This document shows, one piece after another, positions 11,355 to 23,728 of a DNA stretch of 64,000 nucleotides. Every line of letters begins with the position of its first letter. The first letter of the stretch is position 1. A program made the position numbers and the translations under genes. Source of the DNA: Pisaster brevispinus (lineage: Eukaryota > Echinodermata > Asteroidea > Forcipulatida > Asteriidae); the NCBI GenBank assembly GCA_023634235.1, contig JAMKCF010000002.1, forward strand, positions 10,433,591-10,497,590, read 5' to 3'. The notes under the pieces are model-generated. The model had not been told where the DNA came from, made no database searches, and was given only the letters and a program-made list of their open reading frames with translations.

Positions 11355-11800
11355 TTGCTGAAAAGATGTTAAGTTTTATTTTCAAGACTAGTGCAGTAAA
11401 TTACTAGAATTGTGGTTCAAATTTAAAAATATTTCCAAGGCTAGTTGTTTACGTACAACTATCGTCCCTTTTGTTAATATTGTCATTGAATAACAGAATC
11501 TGTCAGGTTCAGAAGTGATAAGTCCCATGGGAACAATAAGTGCCTCTCGTTAACGGCTACCGGTAACTTTTATGTCGATTTTTTTTATAAGCATGAGCAA
11601 AATATTTGTAAAGGCTTTAACAGATCATTAACTTCCCCCTTCTCAGTTGACTTGTTGTAAAATGATAACAGCGATGAAATTATTTAGCTTGAATGTGAAC
11701 TTATTGAAATCAACATGACAATGTCAAAAACTTATGACCTAGCAATTAATCAGTGAGCATTTGATCCCAGGTAAAAGTGTTCGAAAACTATTGTGTTATT
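11355..11800. mobile_element. Rearranged, partly inverted copy of the hairpin-ended element
   Basis: 11355-11617 follows the same sequence as 9650-9900 in the same direction, whereas 11665-11800 follows it in the opposite direction (compare TTATTTAGCTT...TGTCAAAAAC...GTGAGCATTTGATCCCAGG with 61700-61870). The copy therefore folds back on itself. Confidence 0.65.
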
Positions 11801-13394
11801 GGTTCGTTGAATTCCGAGGTTGGTTTATTTCTGAAATGTTCGTTTTGTATCTATTTAAAGTATTTCTTACTGTCTTCTTCTTCTTTTTTTCTTTTTTTTT
11901 GCATATCGCTTTTGTTTTGTGCCTCTTTTAAAAAATAGGACTAAACTCCGAAAATCCCTGCCACTCAGTTCAAGCCTGCGTAGTACGCATGTCTTTTACG
12001 GAGAATATGAGCACATAGCCAGGGCCTGCCAGCCGGCCGACCAGACACACACACACACACACCCATGGCAGCAGTTACGGGGTACTTCCATTGTTGTTCT
12101 ATTATTCCCTTTTCTAAAGAAATCATCTGTGGGGTACCACTCGAACAAAGACAACCTTGTGGGGTAGCATTGTTCTATTGTTAAAAATATCCTGTAAGTT
12201 GGCGCGTGTAAGGGCAGGGCATATCACAGTATGACAATGCTGGCCGTCCGAGCACGTAAAATATAGTGCCGAATATGATTTTTTGTAATAAAAAACATAA
12301 AACATGTTACACATATATTATAAACATTGTTAACTTTTCCCAAGATTTTCGTTTATGAAACATATTTACTAAAGGTAGGGGTGCTTTCAGTGCTGTAGTC
12401 GAGTCCTGTTGTCCGAGTCCAAGTCCTTCCAACCGAGTCCGATTCCTCTTCGGTCCGAGTCCACAAAAAATGAACTCGAGACCGGGCTCGAGTCCCTCTG
12501 GGTGCTTTAATATATTCCATCTCTGGGAGCTAATAGTATACATGTATACCAGCACCCCCATCCAAAAAGTTGGGGGTGCTGCAGCACCCACACCACCCCC
12601 CGCTCTCGCGGGCCTGTCAACTTGTGTATTTCCTCCGTTTTCTAAACATGCAGGTAAAGATTTTCGCTCTTTATATCTCATGCTTGTAGATGTTTTCGTT
12701 TATTTGTTCATAGACGTGAGCACATGCAATCTAAAGTTACTTTATATTTACTGCGATTTATCGTCATTTTGCTAAACAAGATTGCATCGTTTGCGAGATG
12801 ACTTTCTTCCCGCATATCCTATTCAGAGACTTACCAAAATCAGCAAATTAGTCTCTGTAAATACTTTACACAGGCGTGGTTACGTTTGCGTCTAACTATA
12901 TCTTAAATTGCCTTAGCGATGTCGTTAACATTGAAACGTCAAGCATTTCAAAGATGGCGGCCGTCAGCAAGCTTTTGTCGGGAGCCGTTGCGCCATTTTG
13001 TTTTCTTTGTTACGTGCCGAAAACCCCTTTTACACCATTCGTTTGAAATCTAAATATGATGTAGTCTAAATACTCGCGTATTTTTTTTTTTTTTTTTTTT
13101 GGGGGGGGGGGTTACTTCAGTAATTCACATTCTGGTAGAAGACGAGTCAACTTTTGATTTTATTTACCCGTCTTCTGTACTTGCAGTTACAGACTTCTGA
13201 ATAAATTATATGACACATCAGAGTACAACGAAAGCCAATCAACTTTTCCCAAAATTATTCTGACTAAAAACCAACTAGGGTCCAACATACACCATTATAA
13301 GCAGTGTACACTTTTGGTAATTGTCAAAGACCAGTATCATCACTATATTGTGTATCCCAACATACAGAAACAAACCTGCAAAATTGATGCATAG
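11801..13394. other. Non-coding, with low-complexity tracts
   Basis: Contains a CA run at 12043-12063, a stretch of about seven degenerate GAGTCC words at 12405-12495, an AAGATGGCGGCC word at 12952-12963 that fits a YY1-type site, and a T-run followed by a G-run at 13082-13110. No supportable gene. Confidence 0.5.
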
Positions 13395-13571
13395 AATATA
13401 CCTTATGCATTGACGTCATCCAGCCGCTATCTTAGAGGTAAAACGGTGACGAAACAATCGAAACGCACAGATTTGTACGCGCGGCGCACAGGATTGGCCA
13501 ATGAACAACCTCCTTTTGACCTCTAGGCGAGGGCGCCCTACTGATATGACGTCATGTGCATAAGGTCTATT
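13395..13571. mobile_element. MITE with CRE palindromes in both ends
   Basis: 177-bp element with inverted ends: ATACCTTATGCATTGACGTC on the left and the reverse complement of GACGTCATGTGCATAAGGTC on the right. Each end carries a TGACGTCA or ATGACGTCAT word, the consensus of CREB/ATF sites. A second, inverted and right-truncated copy lies at 45012-45157 in the last intron of the draxin-like gene. Confidence 0.75.
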
Positions 13572-13613
13572 GTGTGCTTTCAGATGCCTGAGAAAGGCTT
13601 CATTGGTTGAAAT

Positions 13614-13934
13614 TAGTGTCTAGACTGAAGTTTAACGTAGTGCATACATTGTATCAGAATAAACCATTGCAAGCAGTCATGCGACAATTCATGGTTGTTA
13701 ACTTTCATTACACGTTTTGTCAATTTATATGTGAAGCTTTCAAATGTACTAATGTAATTACTGGTTAAATGTACACAATAGTGTCTACAGACTCCAAGTT
13801 TTAATGTAGTGCATACATTGTATCAGAATAAACCGTTGCAAGCAGTCATGCGACAATCCATGGCTGTTAACTTTCAATACGCATTTTGGCAATGTAACTG
13901 TGAAACTTCAATTATGAACTGGTTAAATGTCTGG
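13614..13934 (+). repeat. Tandem pair of about 160-bp units
   Basis: Units 13614-13778 and 13779-13934 share AGTGTCTA, TAGTGCATACATTGTATCAG, CAGTCATGCGACAAT and CTGGTTAAATGT in the same order. A third partial copy is at 15612-15665. The function is unknown. Confidence 0.75.
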
Positions 13935-14263
13935 TGTCTAGCACTTTTTTTAGAGCCATGGGTTTTGTACACACATACACAACCTGCAATGAATGATGTC
14001 ATGGGGACCTCGACCAGCGTTTTAGGCCAACAAAAAAGTCATAAATTATCCCACAAGTATATAATCGATTGAAACCACAGAGAGATTGTTCGTCTTTTCA
14101 ACCCCATGGTCTGAACATCCAAGAAGGAAATGACTAATAACTTTTTGTCTTTGCCTTCTCCTTTTTACCACAGATAAGCCCCCCCCCCCCCGCCCCAGTC
14201 TGCCTCACTCACCAATAAACTACCTTTCTCCCCCTCTCCACATCATTGACTTTGTCCTTTCAC

Positions 14264-14973
14264 CGCGTTTACACTAGATCCAGAAAGGTGGATTGAGATC
14301 CGGCAATTTTTTAACGACCGCAGATCAAGATCCTGTGTCGCGTTTACACCAGCGCTTGATCCGGCTCCGATCCCACTTTTGAACCGGATGTATATTGGTC
14401 ATGACGTCACCGCTCCTCGCAAAGAGCTCAAAGGTCACGATTACAGCGCGCCACTTCTAGAAATAATCATTATCAAGGCGAAGGTAGAATGCAGAAAATA
14501 CAGTACAGCAAATGATACGGATAACAACGACCATGCAGGTAGAAATATTTGGTAGATGGGAATTTAAAAAATACAGCAACAAGGCAAGCTCCGAACGTAA
14601 CGATGTATGTATAAGGACGCTGAAAACAACAAAACGTTTCACACACGCACAGTCCATGTGCACACAGCACACACACAAATATAAACAGCGACGGATGTCC
14701 CACCAAAGCACAAGCAAAAAGCGCGCCATTCGTAGCGAAACCGGAAATGACCACATCAAATTGCGGTGTCTGATCCACCTTTGCGTTTACACTTGTATTT
14801 GGAATCCACTTTGCCGGATCTGATCCACCAATTGCCGGATTCAACCCTCCTCGAAAGGTGGATTAAAATTGCCGGATCTTGAACCGGGTCTGATCCGGCT
14901 TTTTTGCGTTTACACTAGCCGTTAATCCACATTGCCGGATCAGACCCGGGTCTGATCCACCTTTCTCTTGTGG
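14264..14973. mobile_element. Element dense in GGATCAGACC/GGTGGATT motifs
   Basis: Both flanks carry the words CGTTTACACTAG, TGCCGGATC, GATCCACCTTT and GGTCTGATCC in direct and inverted order; the right 200 bp alone holds more than ten GGATC/GATCC half-sites. The middle (14400-14750) is less biased and has no transposase. The style is like the element at 10458-11257 but the motif words differ, so it is a separate family or a distant relative. Confidence 0.6.
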
Positions 14974-15143
14974 TCAACCATCCACTTCCCCAATCCCCCT
15001 CCCTTTTGTTACCCTCCTTTATGTTCAGCCGCCTGCTTTCTCTGTGTATATTTTCCTCTGCATCATCTATTTCCACTTGACTGCTTTTGTTAATCAGTAA
15101 TGTATACATGTACCTGTTTATGTTTGTAGTCTTGTCATTTAGC

Positions 15144-15255
15144 CTTCGAGAAAGACTCTGCTAGGGTCGAAACGTCAGGCCACTAACTATTTTTTTGCAT
15201 TTATACCATAGGTCCTTTTGGTTGGTAAGCAGTTTGCAACAGCTAATTCTATTTT
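15144..15255 (+). repeat. CGAAACGTCAGGCC repeat family
   Basis: Short interspersed family containing GGGTCGAAACGTCAGGCC, then TTTTTTGCATTTATACCATA, then GTTGGTAAGCAG. Further copies: 24742-24815 and 32290-32405 (reverse), 45522-45690 and 53118-53232. Order and spacing of the words are kept between copies. Confidence 0.75.
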
Positions 15256-16111
15256 TCAAGTATATAATCGACAACATTTTGACGATCGGACATATACTTT
15301 TTGAGATATGATGGTCTCAAGGTTGGCTATTTAAATTCGTGTCTTTATAACTAAGTCAATTAATTAGTGATATTAAGCTAAATTTTAATTTAAAATTAGA
15401 AGTTTAACAAACAAACACATATCCATATTTTTGGAATCGATATCTTCTGACATGCATATGAAATTCTATAAATAAAAAACCCCACAGCAGATTGCAATAA
15501 TCGTAGAGCGAGTGCCTCGAAAGCCAGATACAATCACACGTACAATCACATTCTGTACTACCATGGTCATACACAGCTTAGATTATAGATGGTCGTGTTG
15601 AAAGTTAGTTTAATTACGCTTAGTGCATACATTATATCAGAATAAACCATTGCAAGCAGTCATGGTATTCTGATGAACATGTTCAGTTAATTTGGTTTTA
15701 CACATGTCTGTAGAAGACGCGTAGATATTTAAATGTGACAGGAACTGCAGGTACCATGATGGCATGTACGGTAGGCCTACAGTGTTTTTCATGTTTTAAT
15801 GTAAAATGGGAAGGGGTTATCTCGAATCGTATTCATCTTCTTAATTCTCTTCTAAACTTCGTGTTATTTTAACATTACACACCATGGCTTAATGTAAACA
15901 ACCATATAAATTATATACACTATAAGCCTGACAGTTTGCACGTACACGTACATGTGCCATGTACATCAATGGCATACTTTGCAACAGTCAAGTGATTACA
16001 TGTCAGTTTGAAGGAGTTTCGAAACGCCAGAAACAAACGAAACTCTCACAGCGTTCAGTTGTCTTACGACGTATGAGGCCCACCGGAAATGTTGGAAACT
16101 GGACAATAATT
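15256..16111. other. Non-coding stretch
   Basis: Holds only a fragment (15612-15665) of the unit repeated at 13614-13934. No gene recognised. Confidence 0.4.
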
Positions 16112-16446
16112 GATTTGTACGGAGGCTGATTTCCGCCAACAACAAAACACTTTTTCAGTACGGCGTTATAACGCCCTTTACGGCATTATAACACCCTTTT
16201 GGGCGTTATAATGCCCTAATTTTACGGCGTTATAACGCCCTAATACAGCGTTATAACGCCCTAAATTATGGCAGTATAACGCCCTATACGGCGTTATAAC
16301 GCCCTTTACGGCGTTATAACACCATGTTGGGCGTTAAAACGCCCTAATTTTACGGCGTTATAGCGCCCTATATAACACCGTAATAGGGCGTTTAACGCCG
16401 TACTGAAAAAGTGTGTTGTTGTTGGCGGAAATCAGCCACCGTAGAT
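16112..16446. mobile_element. Foldback element made of GGCGTTATAACGCC palindromes
   Basis: Outer inverted arms GGCTGATTTCCGCCAACAAC (left, from about 16123) and its complement on the right (to about 16435) extend by a TACGG-type word on each side. Between them lies an array of about twelve units, most variants of the perfect palindrome GGCGTTATAACGCC separated by CTA, CTTTA or CTAATTTTA. Every unit and the whole element are thus self-complementary. No ORF. Confidence 0.85.
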
Positions 16447-16616
16447 TTGCCAATTTACTTCGCCGGTAAAGCCGCCGCGGAACTGACTGGGTACAAACAC
16501 TGCATCCGTTTACAGGGGGTGGATATTTCGAGAAACTCCCTCCGTTCTCGCAGTGTTTGCTGCCAGTTTTCGTGAAGCACATATCTACTTCCCCAGCCAA
16601 ATAGGAACAGTTTTAA

Positions 16617-16686
16617 AGTCTCCTTTAAAAGTCTCCTTTAAAAGTCTCCTTTAAAAGTCTCCTTTTAAAGTCTCCTTTAAAAGTTG
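16617..16686 (+). repeat. Minisatellite, unit AAAGTCTCCTTTAA
   Basis: Five to six tandem units of about 15-16 bp (AAAGTCTCCTTTA plus AA). Each junction forms a short CTTTAAAAG palindrome. Confidence 0.85.
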
Positions 16687-16689
16687 AAG

Positions 16690-17639
16690 CACAGAACCCC
16701 CAGGTTCGGATAGAGTTTTATATTTACAAAATCTATCAATTACATGACCCCCAAAACGTTATTATTCAAAAGTAACTGTGGGATTACAATTTTTTTAATG
16801 AGTATGGCGCATGAATTTTGCCTGTTTTATTGTTGTGCACCCACTCGGCTCAATATCAAAATGGACTGCGCCCTCTAGCGCCTTCACAATTTGTAGTACT
16901 ACACATGTACAGTGTACATGCAGTTTGTATAGGGCGTACGGTTGCGCCACACTTCATAGCGTGTGCAACAAGCCCTATTAATATTTTTTTATTACGGTAA
17001 TTCAAATATTTGAAGGTTATGGCTTTTACAGGGATTGTTGACAACTTGTCAAATGTTGTACTTGTCGAATTTTGCTTTTGTTTTTTCTTTTTCGCATACC
17101 TTCAAACGTTGAGTATTTCAAAATGACCCCTTTTTGCTCACAGGGACGCAGGCCTTCTTTCAAGATGGAGTCTTATACTCGTTCATGGTGCTTTTACGTT
17201 TGATGGGCTCCAACATTTAACGGTTGAAGACCTACATCCCACCAAAGTAAAAAAATAAATAAAATAAAATAAACAGACTTAAAATAAAAAATGGAAATAA
17301 AATAATAATAGTAATACACAATGTAATATTATTGGCTTTTTATATAGCGCTCATACCCGTCACTCAGTGACACTCAAAGCGCTTCAACATTCAGTATTTT
17401 CCTGCAAGGTATTTTAGGGCTACGTTTCTGAAGTATGAGACCTATTCCTTTACATAGCACCATGTAATGGTTTACAAGGTGCTGTGGCGCAGTATGCAGC
17501 CAATCAAACCAGGAACAGGAACCAAGTAATGGTTTGATCTGGAGAGGTTTAGCAAATGTATTTACTGAGTTTTCTTCCCAGTAATTTTGAAAGAGCCCTT
17601 GACTCTCTCGGGGGCTTTGTTTAGTTCACACTCCATGGG
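16690..17639. other. Non-coding, with AAATA tract and SINE-like tail
   Basis: 17240-17330 is an A-rich AAATA tract. 17335-17395 reads TTTTTATATAGCGCTCATAC ... CAAAGCGCTTCA, a word set shared with 51783-51830, 42450-42495 and 54037-54075 that looks like the body of an interspersed repeat. No gene recognised. Confidence 0.45.
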
Positions 17640-17852
17640 GACTGAGCCATCAATTTCCGGGTCAGGCTGACCAAGAAACCGATTTCAAAATGGACTTTTT
17701 AGGTCGGATCCTGCGTCTATTTGACCCATTTCAGGGTCATTTTGACACAGACTCCGGGTTACATTGACCCAGAAAGGGGTCAGGCCCACAAGAGACCCGG
17801 ATGCCGGGTCAATTCTGACCCGGGAGCTGCAAGGGTCTAGTGCACCCCTAGA
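17640..17852. mobile_element. GGGTCA-type MITE
   Basis: About 210 bp with many GGGTCA/TGACCC half-sites; the right end reads CCGGGTCAATTCTGACCCGG, itself a palindrome, and the left end is decayed. Same family as 246-402, 24490-24722, 26495-26645 and 29874-30085. RGGTCA is the half-site of nuclear receptors (known); function here is inference. Confidence 0.75.
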
Positions 17853-17997
17853 TAGGCCTACCATAGAGCAAGGACCTGCTCTATGGGCCTACGAACGCTA
17901 CTAACGCAAAACCATCGGTATACGACAATGACAATGCCATACATTTCCGGATCAGATTAAGGCGAGCAAAATACCATAATTTATTTTCCAGTTGTAG

Positions 17998-18165
17998 TTT
18001 GTTTGTTTGTTTGTTTGTTGGGGTGTTGGGGTGTTTGTTTGTTTGTTTGTTTGTTTGTTGGGGTGTTTGTTTGTTTGTTTGTTTGTTTGTTTGTTTGTTT
18101 GTTTGTTTGTTTGTTTGTTTGTTTGTTTGTTGGGGTGTTGGGGTGTCGGGGTGTTTGTTTGTATG
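17998..18165. repeat. TTTG tetranucleotide tract with GGGGTGT interruptions
   Basis: Long (GTTT)n run interrupted three times by TTGGGGTG-type words. It lies just downstream (minus strand) of the candidate exon at 18234-18419. The ORFs through it are pure repeat translation. Confidence 0.95.
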
Positions 18166-18233
18166 TCTGCATTGAGGGCCATTGTCAGAATATGCTATAA
18201 TATTTTAATATTTCAATTGTCTTAACTACATCA

Positions 18234-18419
18234 TACCCACTGCTCATCAGCTCCATGATATCGCTGGCCCATGCCACACGACCTAGATGGGGTGCCAATC
18301 ACTTTGTCAGTGATTTGGTTAGAAGGTGTAAATGCCTCTTGCTGGTATTTATGGAGCGGGAGAGACTCGGCTTCTCTGTGAGCTTTGGGAAGTTTATTCA
18401 CGGGAACATTGGCAGACAT
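18234..18419 (-). CDS. Candidate first coding exon of a small unrecognised protein
   Basis: ATG at 18419 opens a 62-codon frame with ordinary protein composition (for example SNQITDKVIGTPSRSCGMGQ) and no low complexity. It meets a good splice donor, TGG followed by GTATGA, at 18236/18235 (coding to about 18237), after which a stop follows, so it reads as a phase-0 first exon. I do not recognise the family; the Tyr/Trp-containing, repeat-poor sequence would fit a small ciliary or cytoskeletal protein, but that is a guess. No convincing second exon was found on the minus strand below 18000. Support for homology comes from the related fragment at 25490-25605. Confidence 0.4.
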
Positions 18420-18429
18420 GATGCACAGA

Positions 18430-18695
18430 AAGGTACATGAGAGAAGGTCATAACTCTGGGGGCACTATTCATGAGTGAATGTAAGAGAAGGGGGCAGAAC
18501 AAAACTCTGTCAGCACCCTCTGTGTTCCAAATCGGTATCACAGGTGCCAATGGTTGATGAAACGAAATTAAAAAACTAATTAATTAAGCAAACAAATTGG
18601 CTTAAATTAACACAGGCAATGTCTGGACATGTAAACAACACACTTAGAAGAAGAAAAAAAAACGTTGAAAAATGCACGCAAAAAAACCCACCACC

Positions 18696-18726
<31 letters not shown>

Positions 18727-20751
18727 CACTTGTCAGCATCTGTCGACAGCGTACCACAGGGGCGTTGCAGCTACAGGTACCTTGCTGCAGGGTTTTAAAG
18801 CATGAATAAATAACAAACATCAATCAACCTATATTTTGATATGGATGTATTAAAAGTTGTAAGTCGTACAGAGTGCAGTGAACTGTCACACTGTTGCTTT
18901 ATTTGAGCAAAAGAAAACTCGTTTTGTGTACGCAAAATAATCTGACAACCGAAAAACATAACAAAACTCAGTCAATTTAACACCTGGCTCCTTCAATTTT
19001 GGTTGAAAATGATTGCTCCGTCGGGTCGGCATTCAAAATCGAAGAGAGTACTTTAAATTCACCAGCTCAACATTCACTGGTCAATCATTCGAATTCATTA
19101 GGTTGCAAAGACCATTCGGTTTCGTAAAGACTACATTCAACTATTCGACGTCATAAATTGCAGAAATTCAACCGAAGACTTTGGTGAAAATGAAGTCTTG
19201 TAGGCCTACCCATGAAACAGAATGACAAAAACGAGCTGAATTTGGAGAAGGTGTATCAAAATCATGCGTGCACGAAAACGTCATTAAATGCAACTGAGTA
19301 AAAGCAACCATAGGCCTTTAGGTTGATCGAATTAGCAACAAAAATGCGTGAAGTGGAATGTGTTTTTAATGAAAGCGAATTAATTTTTGCTAAAATTGAC
19401 TGAGAAAACTTAAGTACCTATATACTTCACCAAATCGCTTTCGAGGAAAAGAAAATTATTGATAAATTTGAATGATTCACAATCACAATGTGCGAAATAA
19501 TATTTGTTGTTGAGGTAGTAAACATGAATGCCGTAACTTTAATGTCAACATTAATAACAATACACAAGAGTTTGACCAAAAATATGATCACCTTTAACGG
19601 CCTCTCGCTAACCCCGTTAAAGTTGTTTGCTCTTAGCACACGTTGATCTTCGCCTTTTTTCCACACTGCATGCCCTGCACAGCCCCAGACGAAATATTCG
19701 CCTGATTAAGCTTGCCCCACTGGTCCAATCACCGCTGGTGTCTGATTTGCCGTCATTAGTTCAGCCAATCAAATGTAGCGTTTCATGGCTGCTTTGTCAT
19801 TGTCTTCCTTCCTTATTCATTACGTTTGATGTACTTGTGCGGGCATGTATACAGTGTGTACATGTATACGTTGTAAAGCCCATGCAAGCACTGTACGCGC
19901 ACACAGTTGGGTGCATACATATAATATCATAATTCTTTGTATCAAGTCACATCAATAGCTGCTGTAATCTATTTTGGTGTTGGTTTATATTTTATCATAT
20001 TGGCAACTGGCAGACAAACAAAAGAGGCAGAGCGATCACTGAAAGATCAGCAATCCAGCTCATTATCTGAAGCACTACAGTAGCTTATAAGGTAAGTGTG
20101 TCAGATGGTCATGTGTAACGATTAATACAATACTTTTAACTGCGAAAATGGTGTCGAACAAACTTTGGGTAGATTGATGGATGCTTAATTTTTGCATCTT
20201 AAAGTTGTTATATAGTTTCATTTGGAAAATCAAAATTGACAATTTGAATTTGGGATGACACCTCTGTAATTGCTGTTTTATTAAATTGCTGTAGGTCCCA
20301 TTTATCCCATTATTATAAGGAACGCAGTGTAACCACAATATTGTGAGCCTAATCTGGTGATTACAAATGTATTGCAAACGTTTCTAAGATGGTGTTTATC
20401 ACACCAGATGGAGAGCATTTTCACAGAAGATCCGATTCTGCAAAGATTGATATCTCTGTTTTTAAAGGTACCGAGTGCTTTACACACTATACAAACGTTT
20501 TTGATTACACTACTGCCTAAGAAGGGGAATTATTTCCTGGTGTTCACATAATAATACCTTGGTCATAGTTAATAAGTCCAAAAATGTATGACCATATAAA
20601 ATACTTGGTAAGAAGCGCTGCAGCTATCTGTTAATAATGTATAACATGTTGAGAAAGATTCTCTTCTAAGGAATGTTGTTTCAGAGAAAATGTTTTTTTT
20701 TTTTAAATCAATCTGAGAAACTTTTCATGCATGAAATGTTTTACAAATTGT
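18430..20751. other. Non-coding, with CAC/CAA microsatellite
   Basis: 18689-18727 is a (CAC)n(CAA)n tract. The rest has no recognised family, splice pattern or coding homology. The ORFs in 19427-20551 lack any protein-like composition. Confidence 0.45.
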
Positions 20752-20947
20752 GTGTTCCAATTACGGATTATTCTTCCCGAGTCGACATAATCGTTCCAGA
20801 TTTTCGGCGGTATCTCAAAAAAGCTTTCACCTTTGAAATGAAATTTTCACAGGTTGATTTGATTGTATATCAACGGTTACATAGGATTAAAACAATCAAC
20901 TGTTCCCAAAACCAAAGGTCACACTTTGCCGTTCAAGGCATATAATT
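20752..20947 (+). mobile_element. Right half of a 370-400 bp MITE
   Basis: Shares TTCCAATTACGGAT, TTTTCGGCGGTA, TTTTCACAGGTT and ATAGGATTAAA with the full copy at 23729-24100. The left half is missing. Confidence 0.7.
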
Positions 20948-23728
20948 AAACCACGATCCACGTCACTGGGGGTCGGGAGTACAAATTTATCAAATTTTCA
21001 CTCAAGCAACCTGTGAATATCCAATCAGATTCGGCAGTCCCGTTTTCAAGTGCAAACAACGGAGGACGGTTTGCCAGGGATGGTGTTCACGTAGGCCACA
21101 CGGGCGGCTTATTTCTCCTTAGGCTTTCTTGAGGTATGGGGGACGGGGCGCACTGTTCAGTTTGGGTGTGTAGATTTACCCAAACTGAATTGACGGCTAC
21201 GGCTACGACTGGATTGCCGCGTCATCGTGCGTTGATGTAGGCCTACATGTGCAGGACGTCCTTGGCAACACCCTTAGAAACAGCCATAGCTGTTGACCTT
21301 ATAGGCGGTAATAAATAGAGGACGGTATTGTAGAATATCCAAAAGTTTAAGATTACAGCTCATCATTGTTTTCTTCTTGATAATTACCAACCCGCACTTT
21401 TAGAGTTTGGGTTTTAGTTTAACGGAAAACATGAGTCAACCGATCAGTGTGTCACTGTTCCTAATTGTGTTGAACAGAGAAGCATCCAAACAGTTATCGT
21501 TTCAGCACAATAGTTATAGCGGGGGAAAATATTCCCCACGCAGCACTTTCCCTTTGGTGAACTGGTTCGAACCAGTACCAACCGGTTTGAACTGGCAGTT
21601 AGTCCTGACTTATGCCCTATGGTGGTGGTGGTGGACAATGGGACCAACATGAGTTGTTTTTTCCTAATTAAACCGGGAATTCACCGACCTTTGTCACTCA
21701 GTGAAGCTTAGCCAAAAAGACGAGGAAAGGGATACAATTATTCTTTTGAATAGAAATCCATCAACCAGTGTCAGAAGCGCCTTATGTTTGACCTTTTTCT
21801 CATATTGTGCAGAGATGAAATTATCTCATGTGGCAGTCAAGTGCAACATACAATCTAAACAACAGACGATGAAATTTTTTCTTGACAAATATTAATTGCG
21901 TGCATATACGGATGGAGCATCAGCGGCTGCTTAAATTGTGGTTCTGAACAGTTTCTAACAGCCAATTTCAACTGAATACGCACTTAATGCTGTCCTCGGT
22001 TTAGTGTCTTTACGCAGCCAGCAGTGGTATTGGGAAAGACCAGCATATGAAATAACAAACCTGTGGAAGTTTGATTTCATTCGGTCATCAAAGACACGAA
22101 ACAAATTGTGAAAACCACATTATTATGCTTTCGCTATTTTTAGACATTGGGTCTTCGACCTGCGAGATCAAAACTTATTTCTCAAAAGAGTAGTGCTTTA
22201 AGCAAAAATGTTTCAAAGGAAGTTTTCAATTAAGTATAATGTGCAAATCTGTGAGCATTTATAATTTGAATTTGTGCACACCCCTTGAAAAACCTCCGTG
22301 GAAATTTGAAATGTCTACATCACAAATTAATTAAATTGGTATTGGCTTTTAAGAGTCGTTAATTACAATAATGGTTCAAAGCATTAATTGGATGATTATA
22401 TCATGACAGTTTCGTCAGAGAAAATGTTGAAGTGTGGAGAAACAGTAGGGACAGTTCACCGTTTTAACAATGTTTTTTTCTTTCTTCTAAGACACTAAGA
22501 TAACTTTGTATCCTACAGTGCCTGTGGGACAAGTTTTGTTTTAATTTCGTGCCCTCGAAATGATGCTTCATTCCCTCGAAGTAATGGTTTGTTCCCTCAA
22601 CAAAATATTCTGTTCCTTTCCTTCAAATATTATTTCGAGTGAACGAAATAATATAGAGGAAACCGAGCAATAGTTAACAGAAGCGTTGAAGGGACTTTGA
22701 GAAAAAATAAAAGAAAGTCGTAATGATGAATTACATCCTCGTACTTATTAGTAAGTTTTATATCTCATAATTATGATTTAACACAAGTCATAATTATCAT
22801 AATAATGTATGAGATATGTAATGTTATAATTATGAGATATGAGTCAGTTATGTAAGTCATATTTGTAACTTTAATTCTCTTTCTGTCTCGGTGTTCCTTT
22901 AACGCTTCCGTAATATTTCGAGAGAATAATAAAAACTAAAAACAACAACAACAAAACGTCCCTTTCCCTTCACGACTTCCGTGGTACCCCATGTGTCAGA
23001 TAAAACCGCAAAACACGAGTGTTACCCCTTTGATGTTAAGGGCGTGAAAATGTTGATTGTGAGAGGAAGACGTGACAGAGATTGTTTCTCTCAACAGGTG
23101 TAAAAAAGTGCCGAACACACTTTTACCGAATCCGCAATTTGAGAGTCACAATTGGAAATGGACAGCGGTGGCTGATAAGGACATTATAGTTGTCGACTGA
23201 CGGATAAGCGCAAGTCTCTTGCCTTATTATACAAATATCACTCATCGGTTGATCAATTGCCATGGGCCTCAAGCCCTCGATATCCCGGTGTACTCTTGTC
23301 CCTTCGGGGAGGCTTAAAGGGACTCTATTATGACGGCTATCCAATTTAATGAAGTACTGGTTCGACTGCTAATGATATTTGTACCCTCTTTGAGTCAAGA
23401 TAAGGCACAACATTCGGATACGTTGGGCCTACTGTATTCATAAAAAGGCTGCTACAGGACCTGAAACATTCTTGGTTGTTGTTGTTTTGTTTTGTTTTTT
23501 CTTTGAACATTTTTGTTTATAAGAATTGTTTACGATATGTTGATGTAGCATTGAACCAATCAGTCAGCCGAGGGAACGGTGACTAAATTCATTTCAATTC
23601 ATTCGATTTTTATTGTCCATAAAACGGAAATTTGCTTTGTCGAGCATGCTCATAACATTATAAATATACACAAAATACAGAACTACAAAATAATGCTGAC
23701 AGAATTACAAAATATTACACTCAATAGT
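20948..23728. other. Non-coding stretch with AT-rich palindromes
   Basis: 22750-22870 repeats ATAATTATGA / TCATAATTAT words and 22540-22670 repeats TTCCCTCGAA-type words. No gene recognised. Confidence 0.4.

Noticed and set aside
14457..14844. Overlapping ORFs of about 100-120 codons on both strands
   Set aside because: They run through an element rich in iterated motifs and CA/GT-rich DNA; no conserved motif in any frame.
16112..16446. CRISPR-like array
   Set aside because: Units are palindromes separated by 3-9 bases without unique spacers, and the setting is eukaryotic.
17952..18225. Long ORFs of repeated Asn-Lys-Gln-Thr or Phe-Val-Cys-Leu
   Set aside because: Pure translation of the TTTG tract; the same occurs at 27507-27859.
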